A DNA stretch of 23,126 nucleotides from JAFAHZ01 sp035656415 (GTDB lineage Bacteria > Vulcanimicrobiota > Vulcanimicrobiia > Vulcanimicrobiales > Vulcanimicrobiaceae), in assembly GCA_035656415.1 (NCBI GenBank), contig DASRSM010000032.1, positions 1 to 23,126 of the forward strand. The letters run 5' to 3'. Shown here piece by piece: positions 8,296-19,174 of the stretch. Made by a program: the position numbers and the translations under genes. Positions within the stretch are counted from its first letter, which is position 1; the number at the start of each line of letters is the position of its first letter. The notes under the pieces are model-generated. The model was not told where the DNA came from. It saw only the letters and a program-made list of their open reading frames with translations, and made no database searches.

Positions 8296-9372
8296 CGTAA
8301 ATACGCCGACCACGATTTCCAACGCGATCAGCACGATCACGATCCATTCCAGGAACACGTCGCGCCGGCTGCGCGCCTCGTCGGTGAAGAAGCGATACAT
8401 CTCGCCCACGCTGGCCAGCTTCGCGTCGATCTGCCGCTGCCAATCGTTGAGGCCCAAGCGCGCCGCGGCCGTGCGGTAGATACGCGCATAGTAGGCATCG
8501 CCGACGATTTTGAGGGCGTTGCTGGAACGGTCGATCAACTCGAGTACGTCGACGATCAGGTAGCGCAGTACCGCGGCCTTCTCCGCTTCGGACGTTCCGC
8601 GAACCGATCGCACCGACGCACCGGGCTGCATCTTGTAGATCGAGTCGAGTTCGCGGTCGAGCAGCGCGTCGTAGGTCCGAAGCTCCAGCAGCTGCGAGTT
8701 GGCGAACTCGAGAATGTCCTCGATCGCGCGTCCGCTTTCGGGACGGTCGTAAACGAAAGCGGCGTCCCACTGCACGACCGTCAAGTCGTCGTCGTAGTAC
8801 GAGAAACGCGTACGCAGCGACTCTTCCGACTCCGAGGCGGAGAGGCGCCGGCGTTCGCCGAGCAGCAGACTGGCCAGGTCCGCGGCGTGTTCGTCGAGCA
8901 GCGTCTCCGCGTCGACGGCTTCGGAGAACCGGTTGATTTCGAGAATATGATAGTCTTCGACGAGCGGCGGGTGCGGATCGTCCAACGCGTGCAGATGTTC
9001 GTCGCGGACGCGCGCAACGGTCGTTTCGGCAAAACGCGCGATCTTTTCGTCGGTACGAACGCGATCGGCGAGTGCGACCAGTTCGTTCCACGTGCCGCGG
9101 CAGTCGAACGAAAGCCGCAGCGACATCACGCCGTAATCGTAGAACTTCAATCGCACGGAACATTCCAGATCGCCGATTCGCGCCGGGTCGAGGGTGGCGA
9201 CGAGAGGCGGCACCGGGAACTGCAGGTATGCCGGCGAGGTATGAGGCCGCAACGGAAGCTCCGCAGGAGCGCGATTTTCGCCTCCCAACGACGTCATCTG
9301 CGCTAAGTCGATCGTATCGGCAACGTCGAATAAATAGAGCGCGCGGATCGAGCCTTCGGCGATTTCGAGCAT
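8281..9372 (-). CDS. RMD1/DUF155-family membrane-anchored protein
   Basis: The 363-residue protein resembles the RMD1/YagE (DUF155) family: a soluble N-terminal region with a conserved RLKFYDYGVMSLRL stretch (about residues 74-87), a helical middle (ESGRAIEDILEFANSQLLELRTYD), and one C-terminal membrane helix in DVFLEWIVIVLIALEIVVGVF followed by a few residues. The order, with a long helical section then a tail anchor beginning LEWIV, is diagnostic. Yeast RMD1 relatives act in meiotic division and mitochondrial translation organisation; the bacterial role is unknown. No Shine-Dalgarno precedes the ATG at 9372; an AATAAT hexamer lies on this strand at 9384-9389, so a very short leader is possible. 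It is transcribed alone, divergent from the gene at 9410 with a 37-base gap. Confidence 0.8.
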   Translation of the reverse strand: MLEIAEGSIRALYLFDVADTIDLAQMTSLGGENRAPAELPLRPHTSPAYLQFPVPPLVATLDPARIGDLECSVRLKFYDYGVMSLRLSFDCRGTWNELVALADRVRTDEKIARFAETTVARVRDEHLHALDDPHPPLVEDYHILEINRFSEAVDAETLLDEHAADLASLLLGERRRLSASESEESLRTRFSYYDDDLTVVQWDAAFVYDRPESGRAIEDILEFANSQLLELRTYDALLDRELDSIYKMQPGASVRSVRGTSEAEKAAVLRYLIVDVLELIDRSSNALKIVGDAYYARIYRTAAARLGLNDWQRQIDAKLASVGEMYRFFTDEARSRRDVFLEWIVIVLIALEIVVGVFTLIHH

Positions 9373-9409
9373 TGAAGGAGAGCATTATTCGCTAAGGTAA
9401 CGGGGGCCT
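9373..9409. promoter_or_regulatory. 37-base divergent intergenic region
   Basis: This gap separates two divergent genes and must hold, or overlap, both promoters. On the - strand AATAAT (9384-9389) is a -10-like hexamer about 11 bases before the RMD1-like ATG. On the + strand the bases CGGGGG at 9401-9406 could serve as a G-rich ribosome-binding site for the ATG at 9410. No clear -35 box is seen for either direction. The assignment rests mainly on gene geometry. Confidence 0.3.
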
Positions 9410-12394
9410 ATGACCGTATTTGCAGCCCATCTTTTGGGCGTAATCGTGGCCGTCGTTGCGGCGTTTGGAAATCTCCAGTATCGCTCCATCGGACCGGCAA
9501 TCGCCGGCGGACGCGCGACCGCGGTTACCGGCAGCGATCGCAATCCGCTGCTCTACTACGCGGGCGGAGCCGGCGGCGGTGTCTTCAAAAGCGTCGACGG
9601 CGGCGCATCGTGGGGTCCCGTTTTCGACCGAGAACGCGTAGCGCCGATTGGCGCGATCGCGATCTCGCCGCGCGACGATGCCGACGTGTGGGTCGGAACG
9701 GGTGAGTCCAACCCGCGCAACGACGTCGAAGGCGGCGACGGAATTTGGCACACGACCGACGCAGGCAAGACGTGGCGTTTTGCCGGCCTCGCCGGCGCCG
9801 GGCAGATTTCGCGAATATCGGTCGACCCGCGCGATCCGCGAACCGTCGTGGTGGGCGTGCTAGGTAAGGTCTTCGCAGATAGTGCAACGCGCGGCGCGTA
9901 TGTGACGCACGACTCTGGCGCGCACTGGCAGCGAACGCTGTACGTGGGACCGTCGAGCGGCATTTCCGACCTCGTGCGCCTTCCCGGCAAGCCGGAAACG
10001 CTCTTCGCAGGCGTCTATCAATTTCGCCGCCAGCCGTGGATGATGACGAGCGGCGGCCCAAACGGCGGCATCTACCGTTCCGACAACGGCGGCACGACGT
10101 GGCGGCGGTTGACCGGCAGCGGTTTGCCGGCCGCTCCGACGGGCCGCATCGGCCTCGCTGCCGCGAGCGGCGGACGCATCTACGCCATCGTGCAATCGCG
10201 TGCCGGAGAACTCTGGCGCTCAGACGACGGCGGATCGACGTGGAACAAAATGCCCCACAGTCGCTACGTCGGCGACCGCTCCTTCTATTTCAGCCGCATC
10301 TTCGTCGATCCTCAAAACCGCAATCGGCTCATCGACGTCGGTTTGATCCTGTCGCGCAGCGACGACGGCGGCAAGAGCTTTCATGCGATCGCGACCAACG
10401 CCGGCTGGGACTACCATCAAGCGTGGTGGTCGCAGGACGGGCGCCGGGTCGTCGTTGCCAACGACGAAGGCATCGTGATGTCGGGTGACGACAGCGCGCA
10501 CTGGTGGCAACCTTACGACGTCCCCTTCGCGCAGCCGTATCACATCGGCCTCGGCGCGACCGCTCCGAACTATCGGGTTTGCGCCGGCTTGCAGGACGAC
10601 GATACGTGGTGCGGCTGGTCGGAAGTTTTCAACGGTATCGGCATTTTGAACCGCGACTGGTCGACGGTCGGTCCGGGAGACGGCATGTGGGCGTTGGAGG
10701 ATCCCACCGATAGCCATCTCATCTGGAGCACGACGACCAACAGCGATACGGGCCAAGTCTACCTGTTTGACGAGCGCACGCAGCAGGCGTCGGAACTATC
10801 GCCCTTCGCTCGCTCCAATTCGGCTCCGCCGAATACGCTGAAATATCGCTTCAACTGGGATTCGCCGCTCGCATTCACGGTAGCCGATCGCCCAAGCGTG
10901 CTCGTCGGCGGGAACGTCGTCTTTGAAAGCGCCGACCGCGGTCAAACGTGGACGGCGATCAGCCCCGACCTCACGCGCAACGACAAATCGCATCAGCAGG
11001 CCTCCGGCGGTCCCATCGATTTAGACATTTCCGGCGCGGAAACGTCGGACACGATCCTCGACATTGAGACGACTCGGCTCGATCCGGCAGCGATATGGGT
11101 TGGAACCGACGACGGTCTGGTACAGCTCACTCGTGACGGAGGAACGCACTGGAAAAACGTTACGCCTCCGCAAATCGCGCAATGGGGCCGCTTTTCGACC
11201 GTGACGCCGGGACATTTCGACGCCGGCACCGCGTACGCCGCGTACGACCGCCACATGCTTGGCGACGATCGTCCGTATGCGTTCGCGACTGAAGACTATG
11301 GTGCAACGTGGCGCGCGATCTCGGGCGATTTGCCGAGTAACGTCTTTTTGCGCGTCGTGCGCGAAGACCCCAAAGATCGTAATCTCCTTTATGCCGGCTC
11401 GCAGCGCGGCGTATGGGTATCGTTCGACCGCGGAGCGCACTGGCAGTCGCTGCGGCTCAACATGCCGCCGACCGCCGTTTACGACCTGGAAATTCAGCCG
11501 AAGACCGACGATTTAGTCGTGGCGGCTCACGGGAGGGGCGTTTGGATTCTCGACGACCTTCAGCCCCTGCGCGACCTAGCGAAAGCGCAAGCGTCCGCAG
11601 TGACGCTCGTTGCGCCACGCGAGGCGTACCGAATGTTTAACGGGTCGCCGGTCAACGCGTTCCCATGCTGCGGCGCACTTACCACTGCAACGATGGGGTT
11701 GACGCTGCCCGACAACGTCTACGTCGGAGAGAATCCGAAGTACGCAGCGTTAATCAACTACTACCTCTCGAAGCCCGCCGCGCATCGGCCGACGATCGAG
11801 ATCGTCGACGCGCACGACCGAGTGGTGCGTCATCTCAGCGGTAACGACGTACCGAACGTTGCCGGTATCAACCGTACGGGGTGGGATATCGCCGAGGACG
11901 GCCCGGTGAAGTGGTATGGGACGTTCAAGGAAAATCAGGGTCCCGACGCCGGAGCTGAGTCGCTCCCCGGCGCGTACACGGTGCGGCTGCGCGTCGACGG
12001 ACGCTCCTACGAACGGCCATTGACCGTCTTGGCCGACCCTCGCGACGGCGACAGCGTCGATCGCTACGTGAAGCGATACGCGTTCCTGCACGAACTTTTC
12101 GCGGAGCTTAGCAGGATCGACACGTGGCTCAATGCGATCGACGCGCGAGTGAAATCCGCGACCCCGGCGCAGGCCGCGGCGCTGCGTGCGTTTGCGAGCG
12201 AACTCTCGTCTTCGCCTCGCAACGTCGAGGATTTGGCCGGCGCGACGGCGCTGCGCAATCGCATCGGCGATATGCTGGCACGTGTGGGCACTTCATTCCA
12301 AGCGCCTAACGGCGCACAGCTCGAGGAGGGCGCCGACATCAAGGCAGCCTTCGACGCGCTGTCGGCTAAGCGCAGCGCGTTGGGAATTCCGTGA
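9410..12394 (+). CDS. secreted BNR/Asp-box beta-propeller protein (sortilin/VPS10-like, sialidase fold)
   Basis: The 994-residue protein has an N-terminal hydrophobic export segment (FAAHLLGVIVAVVAAFG, residues about 4-20). Repeated Asp-boxes of the form S/T-x-D-x-G-x-x-W/F follow, including SVDGGASW, TTDAGKTW, THDSGAHW, SDNGGTTW, SDDGGSTW, SDDGGKSF, SADRGQTW, TRDGGTHW, TEDYGATW and SFDRGAHW. About ten are visible, enough for two propellers. The section after GRGVWILDDLQPLRDL is non-repetitive and resembles the C-terminal part of bacterial 1000-residue VPS10-like 'glycosyl hydrolase' proteins. No catalytic residues of a defined enzyme class were recognised, so it may be a binding or scaffolding protein rather than a hydrolase. 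Its stop overlaps the start of the aminotransferase gene (GTGA), implying translational coupling. Confidence 0.8.
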   Translation: MTVFAAHLLGVIVAVVAAFGNLQYRSIGPAIAGGRATAVTGSDRNPLLYYAGGAGGGVFKSVDGGASWGPVFDRERVAPIGAIAISPRDDADVWVGTGESNPRNDVEGGDGIWHTTDAGKTWRFAGLAGAGQISRISVDPRDPRTVVVGVLGKVFADSATRGAYVTHDSGAHWQRTLYVGPSSGISDLVRLPGKPETLFAGVYQFRRQPWMMTSGGPNGGIYRSDNGGTTWRRLTGSGLPAAPTGRIGLAAASGGRIYAIVQSRAGELWRSDDGGSTWNKMPHSRYVGDRSFYFSRIFVDPQNRNRLIDVGLILSRSDDGGKSFHAIATNAGWDYHQAWWSQDGRRVVVANDEGIVMSGDDSAHWWQPYDVPFAQPYHIGLGATAPNYRVCAGLQDDDTWCGWSEVFNGIGILNRDWSTVGPGDGMWALEDPTDSHLIWSTTTNSDTGQVYLFDERTQQASELSPFARSNSAPPNTLKYRFNWDSPLAFTVADRPSVLVGGNVVFESADRGQTWTAISPDLTRNDKSHQQASGGPIDLDISGAETSDTILDIETTRLDPAAIWVGTDDGLVQLTRDGGTHWKNVTPPQIAQWGRFSTVTPGHFDAGTAYAAYDRHMLGDDRPYAFATEDYGATWRAISGDLPSNVFLRVVREDPKDRNLLYAGSQRGVWVSFDRGAHWQSLRLNMPPTAVYDLEIQPKTDDLVVAAHGRGVWILDDLQPLRDLAKAQASAVTLVAPREAYRMFNGSPVNAFPCCGALTTATMGLTLPDNVYVGENPKYAALINYYLSKPAAHRPTIEIVDAHDRVVRHLSGNDVPNVAGINRTGWDIAEDGPVKWYGTFKENQGPDAGAESLPGAYTVRLRVDGRSYERPLTVLADPRDGDSVDRYVKRYAFLHELFAELSRIDTWLNAIDARVKSATPAQAAALRAFASELSSSPRNVEDLAGATALRNRIGDMLARVGTSFQAPNGAQLEEGADIKAAFDALSAKRSALGIP

Positions 12395-13740
12395 CGCTCG
12401 ATCGCACGCGTATACTCGAGCTCTACGCCCGCGAAGAGCGGCGCTTCGTCGACGCGCATCCGAAATCGAAGGTCCTTGCCGAACGCGCCGCCCGCTCGCT
12501 GCTGCAAGGCGTTCCGATGAACTGGATGATCAAATGGGCGGGACCGTTTCCGGTTTTCGTCGATTCCGCCGCCGGCGCGCATTTTTCGTGCGTCGACGGG
12601 CACGAATACGTGGATTTTTGCATGGGCGACACCGGGGCGATGAGCGGACATTCGCCCCAAGCCACCGTCGAGGCAGTTATCGAGCAGATGCGGCGCGGAA
12701 TTACGTCGATGCTGCCGTCGGAAGACGCGCTATGGCTGGGCGAGGAGCTGCAACGCCGCTTCGGTTTGAAATATTGGCAGTTTGCGTTGACCGCCACGGA
12801 TGCGAACCGCTTTTCGATTCGTATCGCGCGCGAGATCACCCAACGCCCCAAGATTCTCGTTTTCAACTATTGCTATCATGGTTCCGTCGACGAGACGTTC
12901 GCAACGTTGCACGACGGCAAGGTCGTGGAGCGCGACGGCAACATCGGACCGCCGGTCGATCCCGGCGTGACGACACGCGTCGTCGAGTTCAACGACCTCG
13001 GCGCGCTCGAAGCCGAGCTCGCGCATCGCGACGTGGCGTGCGTACTCGCAGAGCCGGCCATGACCAACGTCGGCATCGTGCATCCCGACGATGGTTTCCA
13101 TGCAGTCATGCGCGAGCTGACAGTCCGTTACGGCACGCTCTTGATTCTCGACGAGACGCATACGATTTGTACCGGACCGGGCGGGTACACGCGCGCGCAA
13201 GGTTTGGACCCGGATTTCTTCACGCTCGGAAAGCCGATCGGCGGCGGAATTCCCGCGGCGGTCTACGGTTTCACCGAAAGCGTGGGCGATCGAATCGTCG
13301 CGCGAACGCAACTGGCGAGCTGCGATACCGGCGGCATCGGCGGAACGCTCGCCGGAAATGCACTCTCGCTGGCGGCGATGCGCGCGACCCTCGACCGCGT
13401 CTTGACGGCCGAGGCTTACGATCGCATGATTCCACTCGCCGCGCGTTTTACCGACGGCGTCCGCGGCGCGATCGCAGCATCGGGCGTCGCGTGGAGCATC
13501 GCACAGCTAGGCTGCCGGGCCGAATACCTTTTCGCGCAGCCGCCCCGCAACGGCGCACAAGCGGCTGCCGCCGGCGATTTCGAGCTCGACCGGTTGATGC
13601 ACGTATACGCGCTCAATCGCCGCATCTTGATGACGCCGTTTCACTGCATGGCCCTCATGTGTCCGCAGACCAGCGAAGCCGATGTCGATCGCCACACGGC
13701 GGCCTTCGAAGAAGCCCTCGGCGAGCTAGTACGCACCTAG
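12391..13740 (+). CDS. class III PLP-dependent aminotransferase, glutamate-1-semialdehyde-aminotransferase-like
   Basis: The 449-residue enzyme is a fold-type I, class III aminotransferase. Visible PLP residues are the Schiff-base lysine in TLGKPIGGGIP (K281), the pyridine-nitrogen aspartate in LILDETHT (D254) and the ring-stacking aromatic in CYHG (Y162). The usual SGTEA phosphate-binding turn of HemL is replaced by TATDANR (134-140), a variant found in GSA-like transaminases of unassigned specificity. A heme-pathway role is therefore doubtful, and an omega- or beta-amino-acid transaminase is equally possible. It starts with GTG overlapping the stop of the propeller gene by four bases, so the two are probably co-expressed. 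A short GC-rich hairpin follows the stop. Confidence 0.8.
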   Translation: MTLDRTRILELYAREERRFVDAHPKSKVLAERAARSLLQGVPMNWMIKWAGPFPVFVDSAAGAHFSCVDGHEYVDFCMGDTGAMSGHSPQATVEAVIEQMRRGITSMLPSEDALWLGEELQRRFGLKYWQFALTATDANRFSIRIAREITQRPKILVFNYCYHGSVDETFATLHDGKVVERDGNIGPPVDPGVTTRVVEFNDLGALEAELAHRDVACVLAEPAMTNVGIVHPDDGFHAVMRELTVRYGTLLILDETHTICTGPGGYTRAQGLDPDFFTLGKPIGGGIPAAVYGFTESVGDRIVARTQLASCDTGGIGGTLAGNALSLAAMRATLDRVLTAEAYDRMIPLAARFTDGVRGAIAASGVAWSIAQLGCRAEYLFAQPPRNGAQAAAAGDFELDRLMHVYALNRRILMTPFHCMALMCPQTSEADVDRHTAAFEEALGELVRT

Positions 13741-13755
13741 GCAGGGCCCCCCTGC
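13741..13755 (+). other. small GC-rich inverted repeat between aminotransferase gene and clpB
   Basis: GCAGGG and CCCTGC can pair over a three-base loop immediately after the aminotransferase stop codon. No run of T follows, so it is not a standard intrinsic terminator. It could stabilise the upstream mRNA end or be chance in GC-rich sequence. Confidence 0.3.
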
Positions 13756-13792
13756 AACCAATTGGCCGCTTCGGCAGTATGATGGTGAGGAG

Positions 13793-16420
13793 ATGAACGT
13801 AGACAAGATGACGGAGCGCGTCGGAGACGCGCTTAACGCCGCGTATACACGTGCCTTGCGCGAGCATAACCCACAGACGACCGCGCTTCACATGCTCGCC
13901 GCGTTGCTGGAGCAAGAGCGTGGGATCGCGCCGGATATTCTGAGCAAGGCCGGAGCGGACCCGAAAACTATTGAGAAAAAGGTCGATGAAGCCATCGGGC
14001 GCCTTCCGCGTTTGGGCGGGAGCAATGCCGACTCTGCGCAGGTAACGATTGCGCCCGAGTTCGCGCGCGTTATGGACGGCGCTGAAAGCGAAGCCAAGGC
14101 GCTGCAAGACGACTACACGTCGGTCGAGCACGTACTGCTCGCGATGGCGCAAAACTCAGGCGACGTCGGAAAGATTTTCCGCGACTCCGGTCTCACGCGC
14201 GACAAGATTTTGCAAGCGCTGCGCGAGGTGCGCGGCAATCAACGCGTTACCACCAAGGATCCCGAAGGCACGTATAAATCGCTCGAGCGCTACGGACGCG
14301 ATTTGACGCTGGAGGCCGAGCGCGGCAAGCTCGATCCGGTGATCGGACGGGACGAGGAAATTCGCCGCGTCATTCAGGTGCTGTCGCGACGCACGAAGAA
14401 CAATCCGGTGCTCATCGGCGATCCGGGCGTCGGTAAGACGGCGATCGTCGAAGGTTTGGCGCAGCGTATCGTTCGCGGCGACGTGCCCGAAGGCTTGAAG
14501 AACAAGCGCATCGTTTCGCTCGACATGGGCGCGCTCATTGCGGGCGCGAAATATCGCGGCGAGTTTGAAGAGCGCCTCAAAGCCGTGCTCAAGGACGTTG
14601 CGAACTCCGAGGGGCAGATTCTGCTCTTCGTCGACGAGCTGCACACCGTCGTCGGCGCCGGCAAAGCCGAAGGCGCCATGGACGCGGGCAATCTGCTCAA
14701 GCCGATGCTAGCGCGCGGCGAGCTGCACATGATCGGCGCGACGACGTTGGACGAATACCGCAAGTACATCGAGAAGGACGCCGCTCTCGAACGGCGCTTT
14801 CAGCCGGTGCTCGTCGATCAGCCCAGCGTCGAGGATACGATCTCGATCCTGCGCGGTCTCAAAGAAAAGTACGAAACGCATCATGGCGTGCGCATCAAAG
14901 ATGCGGCGCTGGTTGCCGCTGCCGTGCTGAGCAATCGATACATTACCGACCGGTTCTTGCCGGACAAAGCCATCGACCTGATCGACGAATCCGCGGCCAA
15001 GCTGCGCACCGAGATCGATTCGATGCCGCAAGAACTCGACGAAGTCTCGCGCCGCGTCATGCAGCTCGAGATCGAGCGCGAAGCGCTGCGTAGGGAGAAC
15101 GACTCGGCGAGCCGTCGCCGGCTCGACGATATCGAGAAAGAGCTGGCGTCGCTGCGCGAGGAGCAGACGAAGCTGCGCACGCAGTGGGACGCGGAGAAAG
15201 CTGCGGTAACGAAAACGCGCGGCCTGCGCGAACAGATCGAACAGACGAAAGTGCAGATCGAGCAGGCCGAGCGCCAATACGATCTCAATCGCGTTGCGGA
15301 GCTTCGCTACGGCAAGCTCGCGCAGCTCGAAAAGCAGCTCGCTGCCGAAGAGAACGCGCTCGAGCGTAACGACGGTGCGCGGCTTTCGAAAGAGGAAGTC
15401 GACGAAGACGACATTGCGGAAGTGATTTCACGCTGGACCGGCATCCCGGTTTCTAAGCTGCTCGAGGGCGAAAAGCAGAAGTTGCTGCACCTCGAGGACG
15501 AGCTGCACAAGCGCGTGATCGGTCAAGACGAAGCCGTTACGGCGGTCGCCGAAGCGGTGCTGCGTTCGCGTTCGGGTCTCGGCGACCCGAATCGTCCGAT
15601 CGGTTCGTTCATTTTCTTGGGGCCGACCGGCGTCGGTAAGACCGAACTGGCGCGCGCGCTCGCCGAATATCTCTTCGACGACGAACACGCGATGATTCGT
15701 ATCGACATGTCGGAGTATCAGGAGAAGCACACGGTCGCGCGTTTGATCGGTGCGCCTCCCGGATACGTCGGGTTCGAAGAAGGCGGACAGCTCACCGAGG
15801 CGGTGCGCAGACGGCCGTATTCGGTGATCCTGTTCGACGAAATCGAAAAGGCGAACCCCGACGTCTTCAACGTGTTCTTACAGATTCTCGACGACGGCCG
15901 CTTGACCGACGGTCAGGGCCGCACGGTCGATTTCAAAAACACGATCGTTATCATGACGTCGAACATCGGCAGCCATCGCATTCTCGACTTTAAAGGCTCG
16001 TTTGACGGTGCGGACTATGCGGTCATGCGCGCGACCGTGCTCGACGAGATGCGCCAGCACTTCCGGCCGGAGTTCCTCAACCGCGTCGACGAGATCATCG
16101 TCTTCCACGCGCTGAGCGAAGAACAGCTCGAGGAAATCGTCGTGATTCAACTGCAACGCCTGCGCCACCGGTTGGCGGAGCGGCGGATCACGCTGGTCTT
16201 GTCCGAGGCTGCGAAGCGTCACATCGTCAAGGTCGGATACGATCCGAACTACGGCGCTCGTCCGCTCAAGCGCACGATTCAGAAAGAACTCGAAACTCCG
16301 CTCGGCCGGAAAATTCTTGCCGGCGACGTGCACGACGGCGATACGGTCGACGTTGGATTCGACGACGTCCGCGGCGAGCTGACGTTTTCCACGGAGGCGA
16401 AGAAGCCCGTTCCCGCGTAG
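13793..16420 (+). CDS. clpB: ATP-dependent disaggregase ClpB
   Basis: ClpB is a hexameric Hsp100 chaperone that pulls proteins out of aggregates together with DnaK. The 875-residue protein is full length. It has an N-terminal Clp_N repeat domain (about 1-150), a first AAA+ module with Walker A GDPGVGKT (209-216) and a Walker B ending LLFVDELHT, a long coiled-coil middle domain (about 400-540) that separates ClpB from ClpA and ClpC, and a second AAA+ module with Walker A GPTGVGKT (610-617) and VILFDEIEKANPDVFNVFLQILDDGRLTDG. The start chosen gives the family N-terminus MNVDKMTERVGDALNAA; GGTGAGGAG directly abuts the ATG, closer than usual. A TATGAT hexamer at 13778-13783 could be a -10 box giving a 2-3 base leader. 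No CIRCE element was noticed. Confidence 0.97.
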   Translation: MNVDKMTERVGDALNAAYTRALREHNPQTTALHMLAALLEQERGIAPDILSKAGADPKTIEKKVDEAIGRLPRLGGSNADSAQVTIAPEFARVMDGAESEAKALQDDYTSVEHVLLAMAQNSGDVGKIFRDSGLTRDKILQALREVRGNQRVTTKDPEGTYKSLERYGRDLTLEAERGKLDPVIGRDEEIRRVIQVLSRRTKNNPVLIGDPGVGKTAIVEGLAQRIVRGDVPEGLKNKRIVSLDMGALIAGAKYRGEFEERLKAVLKDVANSEGQILLFVDELHTVVGAGKAEGAMDAGNLLKPMLARGELHMIGATTLDEYRKYIEKDAALERRFQPVLVDQPSVEDTISILRGLKEKYETHHGVRIKDAALVAAAVLSNRYITDRFLPDKAIDLIDESAAKLRTEIDSMPQELDEVSRRVMQLEIEREALRRENDSASRRRLDDIEKELASLREEQTKLRTQWDAEKAAVTKTRGLREQIEQTKVQIEQAERQYDLNRVAELRYGKLAQLEKQLAAEENALERNDGARLSKEEVDEDDIAEVISRWTGIPVSKLLEGEKQKLLHLEDELHKRVIGQDEAVTAVAEAVLRSRSGLGDPNRPIGSFIFLGPTGVGKTELARALAEYLFDDEHAMIRIDMSEYQEKHTVARLIGAPPGYVGFEEGGQLTEAVRRRPYSVILFDEIEKANPDVFNVFLQILDDGRLTDGQGRTVDFKNTIVIMTSNIGSHRILDFKGSFDGADYAVMRATVLDEMRQHFRPEFLNRVDEIIVFHALSEEQLEEIVVIQLQRLRHRLAERRITLVLSEAAKRHIVKVGYDPNYGARPLKRTIQKELETPLGRKILAGDVHDGDTVDVGFDDVRGELTFSTEAKKPVPA

Positions 16421-16429
16421 CACTTCACC

Positions 16430-17333
16430 GTGATCGAAGACACGGTCGTGCTTTTCAATGCCCGCGGCGAGCGCGTTGAGCTCTCGCCGTACGGTGCGGC
16501 CATCGCCGCCGTTTACGTGCGCGACCGCCAAGGGCGCGTCGGCGACGTGACGGTCGGCGAAGGCGGCAGCGCCGGAAAGATCGTCGGGCGCTACGCCAAT
16601 CGCATCGCCAACGGACGCTTCGCGATCGACGGCCGCGTCTATCAGCTCGCAACGAACGAAGGCTCCAATACGCTGCACGGCGGTCCCGACGGTTTTGCCA
16701 AGCGCATTTGGAAAACGGGTGCGACCCGGACGTCGATCGACGGCAGTACGATGAGCGTGGAGTTCTCGCTCACCAGCGCCGCCGGCGATCAGGGCTTCCC
16801 GGGCAATCTCAGCTGCAACGTGGTCTACTCGTTCGACGACGACGCGGCGTTGCGCATCACCTACGGTGCGGCGACCGACGAACCGACGGTGATCAACCTC
16901 ACCAACCACGTCTATTTCAATCTGAGAGACAACCCCACATCGAGCATCGCTTCTCAGCAGCTATGGATCGCGTCGGACGAATATACGCCCGTCGATCGCG
17001 CGATGATTCCGACCGGCGCCATCGTGCCGATCGCGGGAACCGCGCGCGATTTTCGCAAGATGCGTCCGATCGGAACGACGGCGTTCGATACGAACTTCGT
17101 GCTCGACGCCTATATCGGCGATCTGCGCGTAGTGGCCGAAGCCTTCGACGACGAATCGGGCCGCCGGTTACGCGTCGAAACGACCGAACCGGGACTGCAG
17201 CTCTATACCGGCAAAGGCAACGCGTTCGCGCTGGAAACGCAGCACTTTCCCGACTCACCGAACCACGCAAACTTTCCCAGCACCGCGCTGCGCCCCGGAC
17301 AACGCTTCGCGTCGACGACCGTTTACCGCTTCG

Positions 17334-17347
<14 letters not shown>
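16430..17347 (+). CDS. galM: aldose 1-epimerase (galactose mutarotase)
   Basis: Mutarotase interconverting alpha and beta anomers of galactose or glucose. The 305-residue protein shows the catalytic histidines in NTLHGGPDGF (about residue 83) and NLTNHVYFNL (about 160), the substrate-binding DTNFVLD, and the catalytic glutamate in FALETQHFPDSPNH near residue 268. Length and motif order match GalM. There is no signal peptide, so it acts in the cytoplasm. The start is a GTG nine bases after the clpB stop; no strong ribosome-binding site is visible, so translation may depend on clpB readthrough of ribosomes. The 3' end overlaps typA by 14 bases in a convergent arrangement. Confidence 0.93.
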
Positions 17348-19160
<1,813 letters not shown>

Positions 19161-19174
19161 GAAATGCTTACTGT

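Noticed and set aside
8210..9385. Alternative - strand frame (391 codons) over the RMD1-like gene
   Set aside because: Extremely arginine-rich; the other frame on the same strand has RMD1 motifs and a proper C-terminal membrane helix.
13741..13755. Hairpin before clpB as an intrinsic terminator
   Set aside because: Only six pairs with a three-base loop and no T-run follow, so it is listed merely as an inverted repeat.
13741..13792. CIRCE or sigma-32 promoter upstream of clpB
   Set aside because: The 52-base gap contains no TTAGCACTC-type inverted repeat and no clear heat-shock -35/-10 pair.
12186..13796. Long + strand open frame (536 codons) overlapping the propeller and aminotransferase genes
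   Set aside because: Arginine-rich and low in motifs; the overlapped frames encode clear, complete protein families.
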